DNA from: Ulvibacterium sp965248315
GTDB taxonomy: Bacteria > Bacteroidota > Bacteroidia > Flavobacteriales > Flavobacteriaceae
Assembly: GCF_965248315.1 (NCBI RefSeq)
Contig: NZ_CBDFIX010000002.1
Coordinates: 2,046,001-2,110,000 of the forward strand
Length of the DNA stretch: 64,000 nucleotides
Reading direction: 5' to 3'
Below the pieces are notes generated by a model. That model saw only the letters and a list, made by a program, of their open reading frames with translations, searched no databases and was not told the DNA's origin. Position numbers and translations under genes: made by a program. Shown in pieces: positions 8,121 through 17,036 of this stretch. Position 1 is the stretch's first letter; every line of letters starts with the position of its first letter.

Positions 8121-9920
8121 ATGACCAATACAAAGAATATTGCCATCATCGCGCACGTAGACCACGGGAAGACTACCTTGGTCGATAAGATCATGCATCA
8201 TTGCCAGTTGTTTCGGGAGAACGAAAATACGGGCGAGTTGATTTTGGACAATAACGATTTGGAACGCGAACGTGGCATTACCATAGTTTCCAAGAATGTA
8301 TCCGTAACCTACAAGGATACCAAAATAAATATCATAGATACCCCTGGGCACGCAGACTTTGGCGGGGAGGTAGAGCGTGTTCTGAATATGGCGGACGGTG
8401 TGCTCCTACTGGTCGATGCCTTTGAGGGGCCTATGCCACAAACCCGATTTGTGTTACAGAAGGCTATAGATTTGGGGCTTAAACCCTGTGTGGTCATCAA
8501 TAAGGTGGACAAAGAGAATTGTACCCCGGAAGAGGTACATGAAAAAGTATTCGATCTGATGTTCGAACTTGGCGCAGAGGAATGGCAATTGGACTTTCCC
8601 GTAGTCTATGGATCGGCAAAGAACAATTGGATGAGCGATGACTGGAGAAAGGAAACGGACTCCATAGAACCCTTATTGGATATGGTCATTGAACATATTC
8701 CCAGTTTTGAGGTGGAAGAGGGCAATACCCAAATGCTGATCACCTCCTTGGATTATTCTTCCTTTACCGGTAGGATTGCCATAGGAAGATTACAACGGGG
8801 AAGCTTAAAGGAAGGACAACAAATTTCCTTGGTCAAGAGGGATGGAAGCATTGTAAAATCTAAAATAAAGGAACTCTTCACCTTTGAAGGTTTGGGCCGA
8901 AAAAAGATAAAAGAAGTAGCTACCGGTGATATCTGTGCCATTGTTGGTTTGGAAGGGTTTGAAATAGGGGATACCATTGCCGATATTGAAAATCCTGAGG
9001 GGTTAAAGACCATAGCCATAGATGAACCTACCATGAGTATGCTCTTTACCATTAATGATAGTCCATTTTTTGGACAGGATGGTAAGTTTGTAACTTCAAG
9101 ACATATTAAGGAACGACTGGAACGGGAACTGGAAAAGAATCTGGCCCTAAGGGTCGAAGAGACGGACAGTGCCGATAAGTTTATGGTCTTTGGACGTGGG
9201 GTACTCCATCTTTCCGTTTTGATTGAAACCATGCGCAGGGAAGGATATGAACTACAGATCGGTCAGCCTCAGGTTATTATCAAGAACATTGACGGTACAA
9301 AGTGCGAACCTATAGAACAATTGACTATAGATTTGCCAGAAGAGGTTTCAGGCAAGGCAGTTGAAATGGTCTCTATCCGTAAAGGGGAAATGACCAGTAT
9401 GGAGGCGAAAGGTGGGCGAATGGTTTGTGAGTTCCATATTCCATCACGAGGAATTATTGGCTTGCGAAACCAATTGTTGACGGCCACTGCCGGTGAAGCC
9501 ATAATGACACACCGCTTTTTGGAATACCAGCCTATGAAGGGCGATATCCCACAACGTCAGAACGGATCATTGGTCTCCATGGAGAACGGGAAAGCTATTC
9601 CTTATTCTATCGATAAGCTTCAAGAGCGTGGCAAGTTCTTTATAGACCCAGGGGAGGACATTTATGAAGGGCAGGTCATTGGAGAAAATTCCCGGGGCGA
9701 TGACATGACGGTTAATGTAACCAAGACCAAAAAGCTTTCCAATGTTCGTTCTGCAGGTGCCGATGACAAAGCCAAAATTGTTCCTGCCATAAAATTTTCC
9801 CTGGAGGAAGCTTTGGAATATATACAAAAGGACGAGTACGTGGAAGTTACTCCAAAACATCTTCGACTTCGTAAGATATTCTTGAAGGAAGTGGACCGTA
9901 AGCGTAATAAAATTGATTGA
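8121..9920 (+). CDS. typA: Ribosome-associated GTPase TypA/BipA
   Basis: This is a translational GTPase of 599 residues, the usual length. The G motifs are in order: AHVDHGKT (G1, residues 11-18), RGITI (G2), DTPGH (G3), NKVD (G4) and GSAK (G5). EF-G-like domains and the BipA-specific C-terminal domain follow (PSRGIIGLRNQLLTAT, SVSM-like SLVSMENG, and the end EYVEVTPKHLRLRK). BipA acts on the ribosome in 50S assembly and in stress or cold adaptation. It has its own promoter (8095) and a strong terminator immediately after, so it is monocistronic. Confidence 0.98.
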   Translation: MTNTKNIAIIAHVDHGKTTLVDKIMHHCQLFRENENTGELILDNNDLERERGITIVSKNVSVTYKDTKINIIDTPGHADFGGEVERVLNMADGVLLLVDAFEGPMPQTRFVLQKAIDLGLKPCVVINKVDKENCTPEEVHEKVFDLMFELGAEEWQLDFPVVYGSAKNNWMSDDWRKETDSIEPLLDMVIEHIPSFEVEEGNTQMLITSLDYSSFTGRIAIGRLQRGSLKEGQQISLVKRDGSIVKSKIKELFTFEGLGRKKIKEVATGDICAIVGLEGFEIGDTIADIENPEGLKTIAIDEPTMSMLFTINDSPFFGQDGKFVTSRHIKERLERELEKNLALRVEETDSADKFMVFGRGVLHLSVLIETMRREGYELQIGQPQVIIKNIDGTKCEPIEQLTIDLPEEVSGKAVEMVSIRKGEMTSMEAKGGRMVCEFHIPSRGIIGLRNQLLTATAGEAIMTHRFLEYQPMKGDIPQRQNGSLVSMENGKAIPYSIDKLQERGKFFIDPGEDIYEGQVIGENSRGDDMTVNVTKTKKLSNVRSAGADDKAKIVPAIKFSLEEALEYIQKDEYVEVTPKHLRLRKIFLKEVDRKRNKID

Positions 9921-9930
9921 TGTCTACCTA

Positions 9931-9964
9931 AAAACCTCGAATCCAATTCGAGGTTTTCTTTATT
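9931..9964 (+). terminator. Terminator of typA
   Basis: A perfect 11-bp stem (9931-9941 with 9947-9957) with a 5-nt loop is followed by a T-rich tail. It lies 10 bp after the typA stop. Confidence 0.9.
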
Positions 9965-10114
9965 TTGGGAGGTCTCTTTTACTAAATCTGTAAAATCCGG
10001 GCCCAGTATTTATAGCTTCGATATTAATTGTATAAGCCGAGTTTTTTTTATCCGGATTGCCATGTAATTTGTATAAATTGAAGAAGCTAATTCATTCTAC
10101 GAAAATCGATTTAC

Positions 10115-10903
10115 ATGAAACTAAGGGGAAAAAAAGTCCTTATTACGGGCGGTTCCCGTGGTATCGGGAGGTGTATGATCGGCGAACTCATAAAAAACGG
10201 AGTCAAGGATATTGCGGTCATAGCTAGGGATAAAAAAAAATTGGAACAGCTCTCCATTGACTTTGAGGAAGCAAATTTTCTTTTCGTCAATGGAAATGTA
10301 GGCGATATAGGTGTGCTTCGAGAAATGTCCTCTAAAATTGAGGATCGGTGGGGTCGTTTGGATGTTCTGATTAATAATGCCGGAATCGTTTCGGCCGGGG
10401 CGTTGGAAGATATCCCGGATGAAGAGATCTATGACCAGGTGGCCGTAAACCTTATGGCGGTACTGTTCCTTACCAAATATTGCCTACCCTTGCTAAAATC
10501 CTCTAGGCAAGCCGCAGTCTTAAATGTCTCTTCAGGACTGGGGCTTTTGGGTATGCCCTTTTATACAGTTTATGGAAGTACCAAGGCAGGCATACGTCAA
10601 TTTTCGGATTCCCTTCGGCGCGAACTTCAGCCTTTTAATATTTCGGTGACTTGTGTATACCCCACTGCCACGGATACGGAAATGATGCAAAAATTTGAGG
10701 GACGGGAGATGGATTCCCCGGAGTATGTGGCCGAGAAATCCATACAGGCACTGATGAAAAAAGAACTACATTTTATCTTTGGAGGGTCACAGCGTCTTAA
10801 AGATAATCGACTCAATTTTGAGTCCCCCAAAAAGTTCGACAAGCAGATTTCAGAAAGCTATGAACAACACAAGGAAGCCAGTCGTTCACACAAGGCAATT
10901 TAG
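10115..10903 (+). CDS. Short-chain dehydrogenase/reductase (SDR)
   Basis: This 262-residue classical SDR has the cofactor-binding TGGSRGIG at residues 11-18, NNAG near residue 90, a Ser in LNVSSG, and the catalytic YGSTK (YxxxK) near residue 152. PTATDTEM follows, as is usual for the family. Arg15 after the glycine motif suggests NADP(H). The substrate is not predictable. The C-terminal 35 residues are charged and longer than the core fold. It stands alone between the typA terminator and a convergent kinase gene. Confidence 0.9.
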   Translation: MKLRGKKVLITGGSRGIGRCMIGELIKNGVKDIAVIARDKKKLEQLSIDFEEANFLFVNGNVGDIGVLREMSSKIEDRWGRLDVLINNAGIVSAGALEDIPDEEIYDQVAVNLMAVLFLTKYCLPLLKSSRQAAVLNVSSGLGLLGMPFYTVYGSTKAGIRQFSDSLRRELQPFNISVTCVYPTATDTEMMQKFEGREMDSPEYVAEKSIQALMKKELHFIFGGSQRLKDNRLNFESPKKFDKQISESYEQHKEASRSHKAI

Positions 10904-11017
10904 TTTTGAGGTAAGCAATAATAGTTTGGTCTTTCCGGATTAAACGATACTATCCAAGGCAGTTTTAATACTGGAAAAATCTGTATTAACGTTCAAAAAT
11001 TATCTAAAATGGACGGT

Positions 11018-11767
11018 CTAATCTATTGGAGCCTGATGCAATGCTGCCGCAGCTGCCCCAACGATACCCGCGTGATTGCGGAGTTCTGCCGGTATTACCG
11101 GAGTATCGATTTTTATGTATTCCTCAAATTCGTTAAAATCCTTGGAAGTACCACCTCCCAAAATAATCAGGTCGGGGGACACTAGCAATTCCACAAATTC
11201 CAAAAACACATTGAATCGTTTGCCCCATTTTTTATAACTAAGCTCTTCGCGTTCCTTGGCAGATGCAGCTGCCCAAGTTTCAATTTTTGTATATTTTTTA
11301 TAGGGAATCTGCCCAAGTTCAAAATTAGGAATCAACTCCCCATCCAAAAAAGCACCACTGCCTAATCCTGTGCCAATGGTAATCATAATGACAAGGCCTC
11401 CCTTTCCCTTGCCTATGCCATAGTTCATGGTAGCGTAACCTGCGGCATCGGCATCATTGATGACTGTTACCGGGAGTCCCGTAATATCACTAAAAAGTTC
11501 CTTTACGTTGACGCCTAACCATTTTTTATGAAGATTGCCCGGCGATTTACAGATACCACGCTTAATAACCGTGGGAAACCCACATCCTATTGGGCCCTTA
11601 TGTTCAAAATGGTCTACGATTTCCTTGAAGACCTTGGCCATATCCTTGGGTTTTTTTGATTCCGGGGTAGGAATCCTAAAGCGCTCCGATAGCATTTCTC
11701 CCGTTAACGAATCTATTAAAGCCCCTTTCATCCCGGAGCCGCCAATATCAATACCAAGAACGTTCAT
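11018..11767 (-). CDS. ppgK: Polyphosphate glucokinase-like ROK kinase
   Basis: The 249-residue product has the ROK/hexokinase phosphate-binding motifs DIGGSGMKGA (residues 6-15), NDADAAG and TIGTGLGSG, plus LGGGTSKDF. It lacks the CxCGxxGCxE zinc motif of most ROK kinases. Short length and zinc loss are what polyphosphate/ATP glucokinases show, so phosphorylation of glucose using polyphosphate or ATP is the likely reaction. That the donor is polyphosphate is inferred from family resemblance only. A -7-like box lies just upstream at 11791-11798. Confidence 0.82.
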   Translation of the reverse strand: MNVLGIDIGGSGMKGALIDSLTGEMLSERFRIPTPESKKPKDMAKVFKEIVDHFEHKGPIGCGFPTVIKRGICKSPGNLHKKWLGVNVKELFSDITGLPVTVINDADAAGYATMNYGIGKGKGGLVIMITIGTGLGSGAFLDGELIPNFELGQIPYKKYTKIETWAAASAKEREELSYKKWGKRFNVFLEFVELLVSPDLIILGGGTSKDFNEFEEYIKIDTPVIPAELRNHAGIVGAAAAALHQAPID

Positions 11768-11790
11768 CGCTAGATTTTGAATTACGCAGG

Positions 11791-11798
11791 CAAATGTA
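11791..11798 (-). promoter_or_regulatory. Promoter -7 box of the glucokinase gene
   Basis: The minus strand reads TACATTTG, an exact TAnnTTTG match. The ATG at 11767 would give a leader of about 18 nt. Confidence 0.5.
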
Positions 11799-11852
11799 AC
11801 AAAAGTTTTTACTTATGCTAATCCTATGTTGTGAAGCCCGTTTTTTCTGTAG

Positions 11853-13325
11853 TTAAAAGTTGTATAATCCGGTATTGCCCTGCTCTAAAATGGGCATTAG
11901 GGCTTGTATAACTTCTGGATTGTCCTTTGCAATGTTCTTGGACTCCTCAGGGTCCAGAGTGTGATCATAAAGCTCTATGGTAGGTTTTTCCTCCCGATAA
12001 TATTGGGTCAACCGGTGGGAATCCGTTCGTAGGGTAATACCATTTTTAAAATAGCCATAGGCCACTCCATTTGATTGCTTTTGAGTAGATTCCATGGTAT
12101 GGGCAAAACTCTCTCCGTCAACGTAATGATTAATTTTAAGGTCACAGAGTTCCAAAAGTGTTGGATAGATATCCACGGTTTCCACAATATGGTCCACCTT
12201 TTTATTTTCATGTTCTAGATAGGGCGATTTTATGATCAAGGTGCTTTTCAAGGCATTTTCAAACAGGGTGTGTTTGCCCCATACACGTTGGTCTCCCAAA
12301 TGCCAGCCATGATCGCCCCAAATAACGATAATCGTGTTTTTATCCAGTCCCAAAACTTTGAGTTCCTTCCAAAGTCTCCCGATTTGAGCATCTATATAAC
12401 TTATGGAAGCTACATACGCATGCCTTAGTTTCTTTGCGTAAGCATCGGAAACTACTTTTGATAAACCCGCTTTTTCCTCGCCCAAGGCATATTGATTGAA
12501 TTCTCCACTTTCATGAAGGCTTTTTGAATGGATGCCTTCCGGAATTTTAGGGTAGGCGGCAAGGGGAATACTATCCCTGTCGTATAAATCCCAATACTTT
12601 TTTGGGGCATTAAAGGGCAGGTGCGGTTTAAAGTAGCCCACGCCCATAAAAAAGGGCTCTTCCTTGTTTTTCAGCTCTTGCAACTTGGCAAGAGCAAGTT
12701 TAGTGGTAAGCCCATCCGGATAGCCATCGTCACCCACATCGCCTTTTTCATAGGGTTTTACCTGTTTTTTTAGGCTCTGCCGATTTTCTCCATTGGCGTA
12801 GGCGAAAAAAGCATTCCATCCGGTTTCCCATGGTCCGGGGTCAAAGAGCAGTTCGTTCCAGCTATGGGGCAGTTCTCTTTTGTTTGAAACAGGCTCTTCA
12901 TACCCATATACCAACCCGTCAGCGGAATGGCTTATTTTTCCTATACCTACTGTGTGGTAGCCTTCCCTTTTTAGTTTATGGATAAAAGTTTCGGGAGTTG
13001 CCTGTTCCGGTTTGCCAGAGATTTCCTTTTCTATAGCTCTATTGGACAAGTGTATAGGTTTTGAGGGCCGCATTCCGGTCAATAAGGCATGACGGGAGGC
13101 ACCACAGGTGGGTACCTGGACATAATGATGTGTGAAATAGGATCCCGTTCGGGCCAAAGAATCCATATGGGGGGACTTGGCAATGGAATTGTAAACACCC
13201 AGTTCCGTTCGCAGATCATCAACGGCGATAAAGAGTATATTGGGCTTTGTTTTCTTGAGAGGAGGGTTTTTAAAGGTTCCTGAAAAAAGGAAGGTAATGA
13301 TTAGAATTAAAAAAAACCTGAGCAT
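11853..13325 (-). CDS. Sulfatase (iduronate-2-sulfatase-like), exported
   Basis: This is a third S1 sulfatase, 490 residues, with an N-terminal hydrophobic export segment. Metal residues Asp36-Asp37 precede the signature CGASR at Cys74, a permitted variant of CxPSR with Ala in the third place. WGDHGWHLGDQRVWGKH near residue 340 is characteristic of iduronate-2-sulfatase-like members. The C-terminal region (ELYDHTLDPEESKNIA) is typical. It is not linked to the two sulfatase genes at the left end, and it is followed on the same strand by the glucokinase gene at a distance of about 85 bp. Confidence 0.92.
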   Translation of the reverse strand: MLRFFLILIITFLFSGTFKNPPLKKTKPNILFIAVDDLRTELGVYNSIAKSPHMDSLARTGSYFTHHYVQVPTCGASRHALLTGMRPSKPIHLSNRAIEKEISGKPEQATPETFIHKLKREGYHTVGIGKISHSADGLVYGYEEPVSNKRELPHSWNELLFDPGPWETGWNAFFAYANGENRQSLKKQVKPYEKGDVGDDGYPDGLTTKLALAKLQELKNKEEPFFMGVGYFKPHLPFNAPKKYWDLYDRDSIPLAAYPKIPEGIHSKSLHESGEFNQYALGEEKAGLSKVVSDAYAKKLRHAYVASISYIDAQIGRLWKELKVLGLDKNTIIVIWGDHGWHLGDQRVWGKHTLFENALKSTLIIKSPYLEHENKKVDHIVETVDIYPTLLELCDLKINHYVDGESFAHTMESTQKQSNGVAYGYFKNGITLRTDSHRLTQYYREEKPTIELYDHTLDPEESKNIAKDNPEVIQALMPILEQGNTGLYNF

Positions 13326-13393
13326 CTTTTGATATATTAAACCCTATAAAATCCAAGGTAGTCAAAAAAAAAGAAGTAGGCCAAAAGATAGGT

Positions 13394-14524
13394 TTATAAA
13401 CCCGTTTTAAGTAGATGTACTATTTTCACGATTAAGAAGGCCGGCATTTTAACCACCAATTCCGATTGGTTAATGACGGTTACTACCGTGATATCCAAAT
13501 TCTCCAAATAGGCTAAATAACAGGTATATCCCGGATCAAAACCACTATGGCCCATTACCCTTCCCGTTTTTTTCGACTTGTCAAAGAGCATTACCCCCAG
13601 ACCATAACCTTTCTTAAAATCCAGCATTTTTTGTAAAGTGGCTTCCGATTGGAACAACTTTCCTTGAAACAATGCCCGTGCAAATACGCTCAAATCATCT
13701 ACATCGGTAAGGATGCCTCCAGCAGGGTTCAATTTGTTGAAATGCAGGGTAAAATCGGTTAGGTCCCAATCCGTATAGTATCCCTTGAACATTTGGGGAA
13801 TAACATCATCGGAAGGCCGTAAGGAGGTATTTTTTAACCCTAGGGGGACAACAATTCTACGGTCAATAATATCGGCAATGGTAGCATTATCCACTTTTTC
13901 GGCAATCATTCCCAAGAGAATGTAGTTGGTATTGGAATACCCGTATTTCCCCAGTTTATGGGTCGCCGTCCCCAATTCCAGGGCAAAGTCTATTCGTTCT
14001 TGAAGTGTATACTCGCGTTCTGGTTGGTTTTTGTAGCCATTTAAATGCACCTGACCCTTATTGAGATAATCAAAAATACCACTCGTATGGCGCAGAAGAT
14101 GTTCTAAAGTCAATTCCTGCTCAGAGGATTTTCCATTATACTCGGTTAGTTTTTTAATGGTGGATTCATCCAGATATTGGATAACCTTATCGTTGAGCGA
14201 AAGGAGTCCCTCTTCTTCCTGCTGCAAGATACAGGCGGCCACAAATGTTTTGGTAATGCTTGCCGCGATGAATCGTTCATTACCGGACAGCACAATGTTC
14301 TCATCTCTCCCTACGCTTCCAGTACTGTATTTCCAATCGGCCGCGTTTGGATAGCTGACCGAGGCGATTACCCCGCTGGCCTCGGGATTTATTTTTAAAT
14401 ATTCATTGCTCAAGGAAATCAATTCTTTTTGAAGTGATTCGGACTGTGCACGGAGTTTTGGATGTCCAATACAACAACAGATACCATAGATTAGAACAAA
14501 TTTTAAACTTGAACCTCTTAGCAT
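13394..14524 (-). CDS. Serine hydrolase, beta-lactamase/transpeptidase-like (class C fold)
   Basis: The 376-residue protein has a signal peptide (ending near LRAQ) and the three motifs of the fold: SITK (SxxK, Ser89), YSN in YGYSNTNY (about residue 195) and HSG in MGHSGFDPG (third motif, replacing KTG). HTSGI follows the first motif as in D-aminopeptidases and esterase EstB-like proteins. The likely role is a periplasmic esterase or peptidase rather than antibiotic resistance. It is transcribed toward the sulfatase gene with 68 bp between them. Confidence 0.85.
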   Translation of the reverse strand: MLRGSSLKFVLIYGICCCIGHPKLRAQSESLQKELISLSNEYLKINPEASGVIASVSYPNAADWKYSTGSVGRDENIVLSGNERFIAASITKTFVAACILQQEEEGLLSLNDKVIQYLDESTIKKLTEYNGKSSEQELTLEHLLRHTSGIFDYLNKGQVHLNGYKNQPEREYTLQERIDFALELGTATHKLGKYGYSNTNYILLGMIAEKVDNATIADIIDRRIVVPLGLKNTSLRPSDDVIPQMFKGYYTDWDLTDFTLHFNKLNPAGGILTDVDDLSVFARALFQGKLFQSEATLQKMLDFKKGYGLGVMLFDKSKKTGRVMGHSGFDPGYTCYLAYLENLDITVVTVINQSELVVKMPAFLIVKIVHLLKTGL

Positions 14525-14624
14525 AGTAGTTTATTTTAACAGTATAGAGAGGACGGTTCAGTAAAAATGTTACAGAAAGAAATAGTTCACGCTAAATCAC
14601 TTAGGTGTGCAAACCTTTATCGGT

Positions 14625-14632
14625 TATATTTG
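14625..14632 (+). promoter_or_regulatory. Promoter -7 box before the 14671 gene
   Basis: TATATTTG is an exact TAnnTTTG match, about 38 bp upstream of the ATG at 14671. Confidence 0.55.
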
Positions 14633-14670
14633 GAAAAAAGACGTAACCTTTGGCTTCCTTGATTTTCAGT

Positions 14671-15522
14671 ATGATGAATGCAATAAAAATACTAGTCCCG
14701 TTTCTCTTAATTGTTCTTTTCCAAGCAGATGGAATACTTGCCCAAGGGACTCCTTCGAGAATAAAGGTACTGAGCTATAATATTCACTATGGTGCGGGAA
14801 TGGACGGAAAAAAAGACCTTGAGCGGATTGCCGATGTCATTAACACCACAAACCCTGATATAGTGGGTCTTCAAGAAGTCAAGGACTCTACTATGATGGT
14901 TACCTTGGGCCAATTGACCAATATGCATTATGTCTTTGGAGCTTCCACCGAAAAGGAAACGCCCAACCTGTATCGTTTGCTGGACATTCCTGTACCGGCT
15001 TCCCAATTGCACTATGGCGATGGCATATTATCCAAGTACCCTTTTGCCTATTTAGGTAATCTTTCCATTCCGAGTGCAAGTAGCAGCCGATATGAGGCGA
15101 TGTGTGTTGAAGTGGATTTGTCCAAGAAATCGAGTGAAAAACGCATGGTTAGATTTATCACCACCCATTTCGATTATTTAAATACCATTGGCTCCGAGAT
15201 TGCTAGAAAGGCAGCCGTTGAAGTGATCGAAGCCGCCTTTATAACTGAAGATAGTGATAGGACGTACATTATGACCGGTGATTTGAACGCGACTCCCGAT
15301 TCTGAAGTCCTGAATCTGTTGGAACATAAGGGTTGGATAAATGAGGACTTTGGCAAGGCATTGCCAACGGTTCCCTCAACGGCACCTCGTAAGCAGATCG
15401 ATTACGTTTTAGTACGACCAAAAGAGCGATGGAAAATCATTGATGTCCGTGTGATCGACGAGCCGATGGCATCGGACCATCTGCCTATTCTCATGACCTT
15501 GGAATTGATTCCAGGAGATTGA
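14671..15522 (+). CDS. Exported endonuclease/exonuclease/phosphatase-family hydrolase
   Basis: Read from ATG 14671 the product has a signal peptide ending near GILAQ. It then has the EEP-fold motifs: SYNIHYG, DIVGLQEV with the metal Glu, TTHFDYL, GDLNATPDS with Asp and Asn, and SDHLPI with the catalytic His. Such secreted enzymes act on phosphodiesters such as nucleic acids, phospholipid head groups or phosphorylated sugars. A TTG at 14650 is possible but would spoil the signal peptide. A -7-like box lies at 14625. Confidence 0.87.
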   Translation: MMNAIKILVPFLLIVLFQADGILAQGTPSRIKVLSYNIHYGAGMDGKKDLERIADVINTTNPDIVGLQEVKDSTMMVTLGQLTNMHYVFGASTEKETPNLYRLLDIPVPASQLHYGDGILSKYPFAYLGNLSIPSASSSRYEAMCVEVDLSKKSSEKRMVRFITTHFDYLNTIGSEIARKAAVEVIEAAFITEDSDRTYIMTGDLNATPDSEVLNLLEHKGWINEDFGKALPTVPSTAPRKQIDYVLVRPKERWKIIDVRVIDEPMASDHLPILMTLELIPGD

Positions 15523-15588
15523 TTTTACTACCTATTTGCAAAACGCTTTGAATGCAATGGTCAGGCCTTGGCCACACATTATCGGCTG

Positions 15589-16674
15589 TTAATAAGTTAG
15601 TTTTAGTTTCAACGGGAGATGATCGGAAAAACCATTGGGTTGAAAATTCGGGTTTTCGGATCGGTACCGAAATGAGCGTGGTCTACCGCTGGCAGTGGCC
15701 AAAATAGGGTCATCAATAATATCAAAGCTATCCAGATCCGCTTCCAAACCATTTCCGGATAGTAACCCTCGGGTAACCACCAACTGATCCAACATTTGAT
15801 AGCGATTGGTAAAGGTAGTCCCATCCCTAAGGCCACTTAAAAAATAGGTCCCCGTATTGCCCAAGAAGGATTTATTCATAATTCGGGTACTCACATTGTA
15901 TAGGAAAACATCCTGTTGCCGATACTTGGAAGTTTCCTCGAATTTATCGATATCATTGGTCCCTCCTTTTACCTTGTCCAAATCACGGGAAGCCCTTAGG
16001 TGCTTAATGAGGCTACGATCAAAGGGCTCGTCGTTAAAATCTCCTACTACCATTACCTTGCTTTCCCATTTGGCCTGAATGGAAGGGAGATTAGCAGCAT
16101 TTCGTAAATTTTCATATTCCCCGGGCTGCACTTTTACATGGTCCTCCACCAGGTACGCAATATGTTCCGCTACCGCGATCCGCAAAGGTTCGGACTCGTA
16201 TTGCCCCCGACTCCTGGACGGCCAATGGGATGCTATGACGACAAATTCCTCGCCAGTAGTATTGATTCGAAAAACAACTTCGAAGATATCTCGGGTTCGA
16301 TAGCGTAAATGTACCAGGTGGGAGGTTTTGGAAACCACTGTAAGTTTACTGGGGTTAAAGGCCATGGCCACATCGATGCCACGGAGATCACTGGTACCAG
16401 ATTCGTCCAGTACCACCTCCAAATGGTTCATACCCGCCTCTTCCAACAAGTCCTCCAACAGGGCATCCTTTTCTATTTCACATACGGCCAGGAGATCTAT
16501 ACCCTCATTGGGCCATAGCAGGTTTAATCCAGCGGCGAGGTTGGCCTTTTTTATTTGAAACACTTCGTTGGTCCATCCATTTTCGGGAGTAAAGCTAAAG
16601 TCGTTGGAAATGGAATCGTCATCCGTATCAAAGAAGTTTTGGAGGTTCCACCAGGCAAAATTTAAATTGGGCAT
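15589..16674 (-). CDS. Cytoplasmic endonuclease/exonuclease/phosphatase-family protein
   Basis: This 361-residue protein has the same fold as its convergent neighbour but lacks a signal peptide. Motifs are WWNLQNFF (metal Asn), AVCEIE (metal Glu), ASHWPSR, VGDFNDEPFD and SDHLPLKLKL at the C-terminus. The N-terminal LNFAWWNLQNFFD start is typical of a Bacteroidota subfamily. It may be a nuclease or a phosphoesterase; the sequence does not decide. Convergent placement of two EEP genes is probably accidental, as their sequences are quite different. Confidence 0.85.
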   Translation of the reverse strand: MPNLNFAWWNLQNFFDTDDDSISNDFSFTPENGWTNEVFQIKKANLAAGLNLLWPNEGIDLLAVCEIEKDALLEDLLEEAGMNHLEVVLDESGTSDLRGIDVAMAFNPSKLTVVSKTSHLVHLRYRTRDIFEVVFRINTTGEEFVVIASHWPSRSRGQYESEPLRIAVAEHIAYLVEDHVKVQPGEYENLRNAANLPSIQAKWESKVMVVGDFNDEPFDRSLIKHLRASRDLDKVKGGTNDIDKFEETSKYRQQDVFLYNVSTRIMNKSFLGNTGTYFLSGLRDGTTFTNRYQMLDQLVVTRGLLSGNGLEADLDSFDIIDDPILATASGRPRSFRYRSENPNFQPNGFSDHLPLKLKLTY

Positions 16675-17036
16675 ATCGAACTATTTTAAGGATTGGTATT
16701 CAATTAGTAGTACAAATACAATAAAGAGTTTTAGATTAAGGGTAAACGATTCATTATCAAATTGCAATATCTGTCGAGTTTTATGCTAAAAGTAAGAATT
16801 ATAGTAAATAATCGATGTAATATTGTAGGGTTTTACGTATTTTCTGTGTGAATGGTAGCTTTTAAGACATAGAAGGAAATGCTTCTTTCCTTGAACTAAC
16901 CAAACCGCTATAAAATTCCAAAGTGTCCGGATAGCCTAATCCTATCCTAGGATAAAAGCGTAAATTAGGGTAGTATTACAAATTGTAGAATGTATGGACG
17001 TATTTTTGTAATCTATATGACATCCACTAAATAGAT
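16675..17036. other. Gene-free region upstream of the G3E GTPase gene
   Basis: There is no convincing gene in these 362 bp. They contain a 7-bp perfect stem (16873-16879 with 16886-16892) without a T-run, the motif CCAAACCGCTAT (16909-16920) shared in reverse with two hairpins elsewhere in the window, a 12-bp palindrome (16943-16954) and a -7-like box (17001-17008). Confidence 0.6.
16943..17008 (+). promoter_or_regulatory. Palindrome and -7 box of the G3E GTPase gene
   Basis: TATCCTAGGATA (16943-16954) is a perfect palindrome nested between CCTAAT (16935) and ATTAGG (16964). TATTTTTG at 17001-17008 matches TAnnTTTG and lies 29 bp before the ATG. A TTG at 16983-16985 is 15 bp upstream, slightly short for a -33 element. 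The palindrome would suit a metal-responsive repressor or activator, which is an inference. Confidence 0.45.
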
